This document shows positions 63,465 through 64,000 of a stretch of 64,000 bases of DNA, in pieces (within the stretch, counting starts at the first letter, position 1; every line of letters starts with the position of its first letter). Origin of the DNA: Moniliella sp. 'wahieum' (Eukaryota > Basidiomycota > Moniliellomycetes > Moniliellales > Moniliellaceae); the NCBI GenBank assembly GCA_003971905.1, contig RSEE01000038.1:558001-622000 (forward strand), in the 5' to 3' direction. Both the position numbers and the translations under genes were made by a program. The notes below the pieces were generated by a model that searched no databases, was not told the origin of the DNA, and saw only the letters and a program-made list of their open reading frames with translations.

Positions 63465-63969
63465 GCTGGGCGTGCGGGACGCCGCCAGAGACGAGGCCGG
63501 TGGCGCAGGCCGAGGTGGAGGTGGAGGCGGACCGGAGGCATTGCCAGACCACCTGGGCCCAAGCGCAGCGCTGGTTGGTCGACGTGGCGCATCAATATCA
63601 GCAACCCTTGCGGCGATCCACGCACCAGCAAGCATCCACCTGCAACATTCAATTTCGGGGTTTGTGCCGCAGGTCCATCCTGAATGTTTCCACAGACAAA
63701 ATGCGCCGAGCCTCGGCCCGCCCCCACTGAAAACGCTCCGACCGTACAGCTCTCTCCTCTCCACCCAAAACCCTCCGAAACGGAAACGCGCCGCCCGCAC
63801 ATGCACCCCCAGCAGCACGCATGTGTCCTCTTGATCGCCCCCTACTCTGCTCTGTTGTAGGTGCGATGGGAGAGATATATCAGTGGGTGCTGTGCGTGCA
63901 AGGAGATCGTCGTGCTCCTCACCACCACCTTCCCTCTCCCCTCCACACACGCTCTGCACTCGCGTCCAC
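63465..63969. other. Upstream region of DGAT2 and of a possible + gene
   Basis: A TATA-like GAGATATATC lies at 63870-63879 on the plus strand, about 90 bp before ATG 63970. No other feature recognised. Confidence 0.4.
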
Positions 63970-64000
63970 ATGCCCCGCACCATGATCATGGCGAACACAA
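63970..64000 (+). CDS. Possible 5' end of a gene running off the window
   Basis: ATG at 63970 (MPRTMIMANT, context CACATGCC) stays open to the window edge after a TATA-like sequence and a CT-rich leader. Ten codons are too few to say more. Confidence 0.25.
   Translation, partial: MPRTMIMANT

Overview
The window is nuclear DNA of a fungus, most probably a basidiomycete. Reasons: about 25 protein genes on both strands, short spliceosomal introns (50-131 bp, one of 300 bp) with GTACGT or GTATGT donors and GCTAAC/CTAAC branch sites, intron-bearing tRNA genes, GC-rich sequence, short intergenic spaces and fungal-type products (profilin, Pat1, Dga1, Qcr7, a myotubularin, riboflavin synthase). Few introns per gene, often near the start codon, lean towards Ustilaginomycotina, but I cannot place it further.

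Layout. 0.8-3 kb: a small unknown gene (+) and an RBM18-like RNA-binding protein (-). 3.2-27.8 kb: two unrelated repeats, A (~0.95 kb) and B (~0.27 kb), each occur twice in opposite orientation in the order A-B ... B'-A'. They frame about 20 kb holding S-adenosylmethionine synthetase, an HMG-box-like protein, an unknown protein, a myotubularin phosphatase, a small secreted double-psi barrel protein, a B-type cyclin and a secreted lysozyme/SLT-like protein. RPL10A lies between B' and A'. 28.5-44.9 kb: a long minus-strand run with complex I NDUFV1, profilin, the decapping factor PAT1, tRNA-Arg(ACG), complex III QCR7, an amino-acid transporter, a C2H2 zinc-finger protein and an unknown protein. 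45-50.3 kb: NUP53/NUP35, riboflavin synthase, tRNA-Ile(AAT) on the minus strand and cystathionine beta-synthase. 51-64 kb: cytochrome c oxidase subunit 7a/Cox9, several weak small genes, a second amino-acid transporter, a pure (GGTTGA)n array, the diacylglycerol acyltransferase DGAT2 and perhaps the start of another gene.

The content is mainly housekeeping. Three OXPHOS subunits and probably a fourth mitochondrial protein, two enzymes of methionine/cysteine metabolism and two related AAAP transporters are present, but nothing looks like a metabolic cluster or a mobile cargo system. Two properties run through the whole window. First, most of the conserved essential genes have one or more 1-2 base frame slips, nearly always in short C, G or A runs. 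This is most economically explained by uncorrected long-read assembly indels, so CDS spans below are given end to end although no single frame covers them. Second, intergenic DNA is full of short iterated words (AAGCTTC, GATCTGA, TCAACG, GTCACGC, GATGCAT) in small arrays. The nested inverted repeats, the hairpin-rich B element and these word arrays are the features least explained by known families.
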